Source: Nocardiopsis alborubida (lineage in GTDB: Bacteria > Actinomycetota > Actinomycetes > Streptosporangiales > Streptosporangiaceae). From it: a stretch of 33,236 nucleotides of DNA. A program made the translations under genes and the position numbers. This document shows positions 32,145-33,236 of the stretch, piece by piece. The notes under the pieces were generated by a model. That model saw only the letters and a list, made by a program, of their open reading frames with translations. It was not told the DNA's origin and searched no databases. The stretch is from contig NZ_JAAXPG010000048.1 in the NCBI RefSeq assembly GCF_012396365.1, positions 1 through 33,236 on the forward strand. Direction: 5' to 3'. Numbering within the stretch: the stretch's first letter is position 1; the number at the start of each line of letters is the position of its first letter.

Positions 32145-32702
32145 TCAGGGGTTGAGCACCGTGGACAGGGTCTCGAAGCGCTCGATCTCGCAGCCGTTGC
32201 GCTTGTTGAACTCGGTGTCGACCTCGGTCCCGCCGACGTGCCCGGTCACGTGGACGACCTCGGGGCCGCCCACCTGCATCGTGCACATCGTGTCGGAGGT
32301 GTCGCCCCCGGTGAAGGGGCCGGTGCCGACCTCCTCGATCTCGGCGCACGCCGCCTCGGGGTCGGGGTGGTCGCCGCCCGCGGGGGAGCAGGTGAGGGTC
32401 CACACCCCCTCCTCGTAGCCCTCCGCGGGCACCAGGCCCTCGCCGCCGCTGAGGGTGCGTTCGATGGTGAGGCTGGTCTCGGCCTCCCCGCCTCCCGTCT
32501 CCCCCGGGGCGGGGGCGTCCGTGGCGGAGGAGGGGTCGTCGGGGGACGCGGAGGGACCGGTCCCGTCGGGTGCGGAATCGGACTCGGGTGCCGGCGCGTT
32601 CACCTCGGCGGGTTCGTTGCCGCAGGCCGTGAGGAGCAGGCCGAGGGCTGCGAGAGCGGCGAGGCGGGTCGGCAGGGCCGTCGCGAAGGTGTGCTGAGCC
32701 AT
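32145..32702 (-). CDS. Lipid-anchored subtilisin-inhibitor-like (SSI, family I16) protein
   Basis: A 185-residue exported protein from ATG 32702. A signal peptide ends in the lipobox LLTACG, with Cys27 as the lipidated residue. A 50-residue Ser/Pro/Asp/Gly linker follows, then an SSI-like domain (about 76-185). Four cysteines (105, 119, 140, 171) match the two SSI disulfides in order and spacing. The reactive loop reads TMCTMQVGGP where SSI has VMCPMVYDP, placing Met142 as P1 and Gln143 as P1'. SSI proteins inhibit secreted serine proteases, usually as free dimers. Anchoring one to the membrane is unusual and suggests cell-surface protection. Family assignment rests on cysteine pattern and local motifs. 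Confidence 0.78.
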   Translation of the reverse strand: MAQHTFATALPTRLAALAALGLLLTACGNEPAEVNAPAPESDSAPDGTGPSASPDDPSSATDAPAPGETGGGEAETSLTIERTLSGGEGLVPAEGYEEGVWTLTCSPAGGDHPDPEAACAEIEEVGTGPFTGGDTSDTMCTMQVGGPEVVHVTGHVGGTEVDTEFNKRNGCEIERFETLSTVLNP

Positions 32703-32780
32703 ACAGTTCGGACGCGGGGGGTTTCCGACGGGTTCCCCCGCATCTCACATTTCTCGAAGTGCACGGATACAGGGGGTCAC

Positions 32781-33113
32781 ATGTTCGGCAGCGGTGTTCC
32801 GGAGGCCAACGTCACCGAGGTGCCCGAGGGCGCCTACCTCCTCGACGTCCGCGAGGACGACGAGTGGAACGCGGGCCACGCGCCCGACGCGACGCACATC
32901 CCGCTCGGCCAGCTCAACCAGCGCGCGGGCGAGGTCCCGCGCGACCAGCGGGTCTACGTCGTCTGCCGCGTGGGAGGCCGCTCGGCGCAGGCCGTAGCGG
33001 CGATGAACCAGGCCGGGTGGGACGCGGTCAACGTCTCCGGCGGCATGCAGGCCTGGGAGCACGCCGGACGCGGCATGGCCGCGGAGGGCGGAGCGGAACC
33101 CCGGGTGATCTAG
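32781..33113 (+). CDS. Single-domain rhodanese-like sulfurtransferase
   Basis: A 110-residue protein from ATG 32781, with AGGGGG five bases upstream. The rhodanese fold motifs are LLDVREDDEWNAGHAPDATHIPLG (20-43) and the active-site loop VVCRVGGRS with Cys62, then NVSGGMQAW. Six-residue active-site loops of the CRxGxR kind are usual for thiosulfate:acceptor sulfurtransferases of the GlpE/PspE kind, which carry persulfide sulfur. The stop codon TAG is part of the CTAG at an IS insertion point, so the protein is complete but its downstream DNA has been replaced. Confidence 0.9.
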   Translation: MFGSGVPEANVTEVPEGAYLLDVREDDEWNAGHAPDATHIPLGQLNQRAGEVPRDQRVYVVCRVGGRSAQAVAAMNQAGWDAVNVSGGMQAWEHAGRGMAAEGGAEPRVI

Positions 33114-33236
33114 GTGTACTGACCTGAGAGGTTGGTGACGCGGGAGGCGGGAGGGCCACCGATCGCGGTGTGGAACCGGTGATGATTGTAGTGATGCAAC
33201 CACCCCGCGAACGCCTCCCGCCTTTGTGCTTCGCTG
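33109..33236 (-). mobile_element. End of an IS481-family insertion sequence with CTAG target
   Basis: The element end appears to be TGTACTGACC from 33115, beginning with TGT as in IS481 terminal repeats. It is preceded by TCTAGG (33109-33114), matching the NCTAGN target duplicated by IS481. The rest of the element and the other target copy lie beyond the window. Confidence 0.65.
33110..33236 (-). CDS. IS481-type transposase, C-terminal end (runs off the window)
   Basis: The minus-strand frame from the window edge to TAG at 33112-33110 encodes the end of a DDE integrase-core transposase: WLHHYNHHRFHTAIGG, then PPASRVTNLSGQYT. The WxxxYNxxRxHxAIGG pattern, with its Asn/Arg/His residues after the third catalytic acid, is typical of IS481 and related IS3-group transposases. 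About 41 codons are visible; the catalytic residues lie outside the window. The last four bases overlap the rhodanese stop codon. Confidence 0.85.
   Translation of the reverse strand, partial: SEAQRREAFAGWLHHYNHHRFHTAIGGPPASRVTNLSGQYT

Overview
This is a high-GC actinobacterial chromosome segment. The gene order crgA, then pknB-pknA-pbpA-rodA-pstP-fhaB-fhaA, then tRNA-Leu is the conserved cell-division and cell-wall signalling block found near oriC in mycobacteria and streptomycetes. The wblA-type WhiB regulator, the DLW-39 micro-protein beside tRNA-Ala, the many GTG starts and the SSI-type inhibitor fit a filamentous actinomycete. Nocardiopsis or a relative is my best guess, but that is an inference from style and layout, not an identification.

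Layout. Positions 1-2767 look like a thinly coded accessory stretch: a possible 31-residue ORF, a small HTH/CxCxxC protein and an XRE-DUF5753 regulator. Positions 2951-5660 hold a DLW-39 gene, tRNA-Ala(UGC), the wblA/whiB4-type regulator and a DUF1707/DUF4870 membrane protein. Positions 5952-8513 hold a DUF5324-like membrane protein, cyclophilin PpiA and a rhomboid protease with a zinc finger. A DnaA-box-like cluster follows at 8578-8609, then crgA. Positions 9339-18510 carry seven minus-strand genes joined by tiny overlaps: two Ser/Thr kinases, a class B PBP, a SEDS glycosyltransferase, a PP2C phosphatase and two FHA proteins. Together they form a phosphorylation circuit controlling peptidoglycan synthesis and septation. 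tRNA-Leu(CAG) and a duplicated terminator close the block.

Positions 19185-31102 are a large minus-strand carbohydrate locus, read in order: GH3 glycosidase, Gfo/Idh/MocA dehydrogenase, two permeases, two ATPases and a lipoprotein binding protein of the oligopeptide-type (family 5) ABC importers, a PmoA/DUF6807 protein and a cupin. Imported oligosaccharides would be cut inside the cell by the GH3 enzyme. The dehydrogenase, DUF6807 protein and cupin suggest further processing of a sugar whose identity is unknown. CGAAA-N-TTTCG palindromes precede the locus, and an AAGCGCTT LacI-type core lies inside it. No matching repressor gene is in the window.

Positions 31452-33236 hold tenA (thiamine salvage), a lipid-anchored subtilisin-inhibitor-like protein, a single-domain rhodanese and the end of an IS481-type element. 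The element sits exactly at the rhodanese stop codon, in an NCTAGN target. The most interesting items are the sugar locus with its two operator types, the IS whose transposase stop codon appears to be supplied by its target site, and the DnaA-box cluster before crgA.
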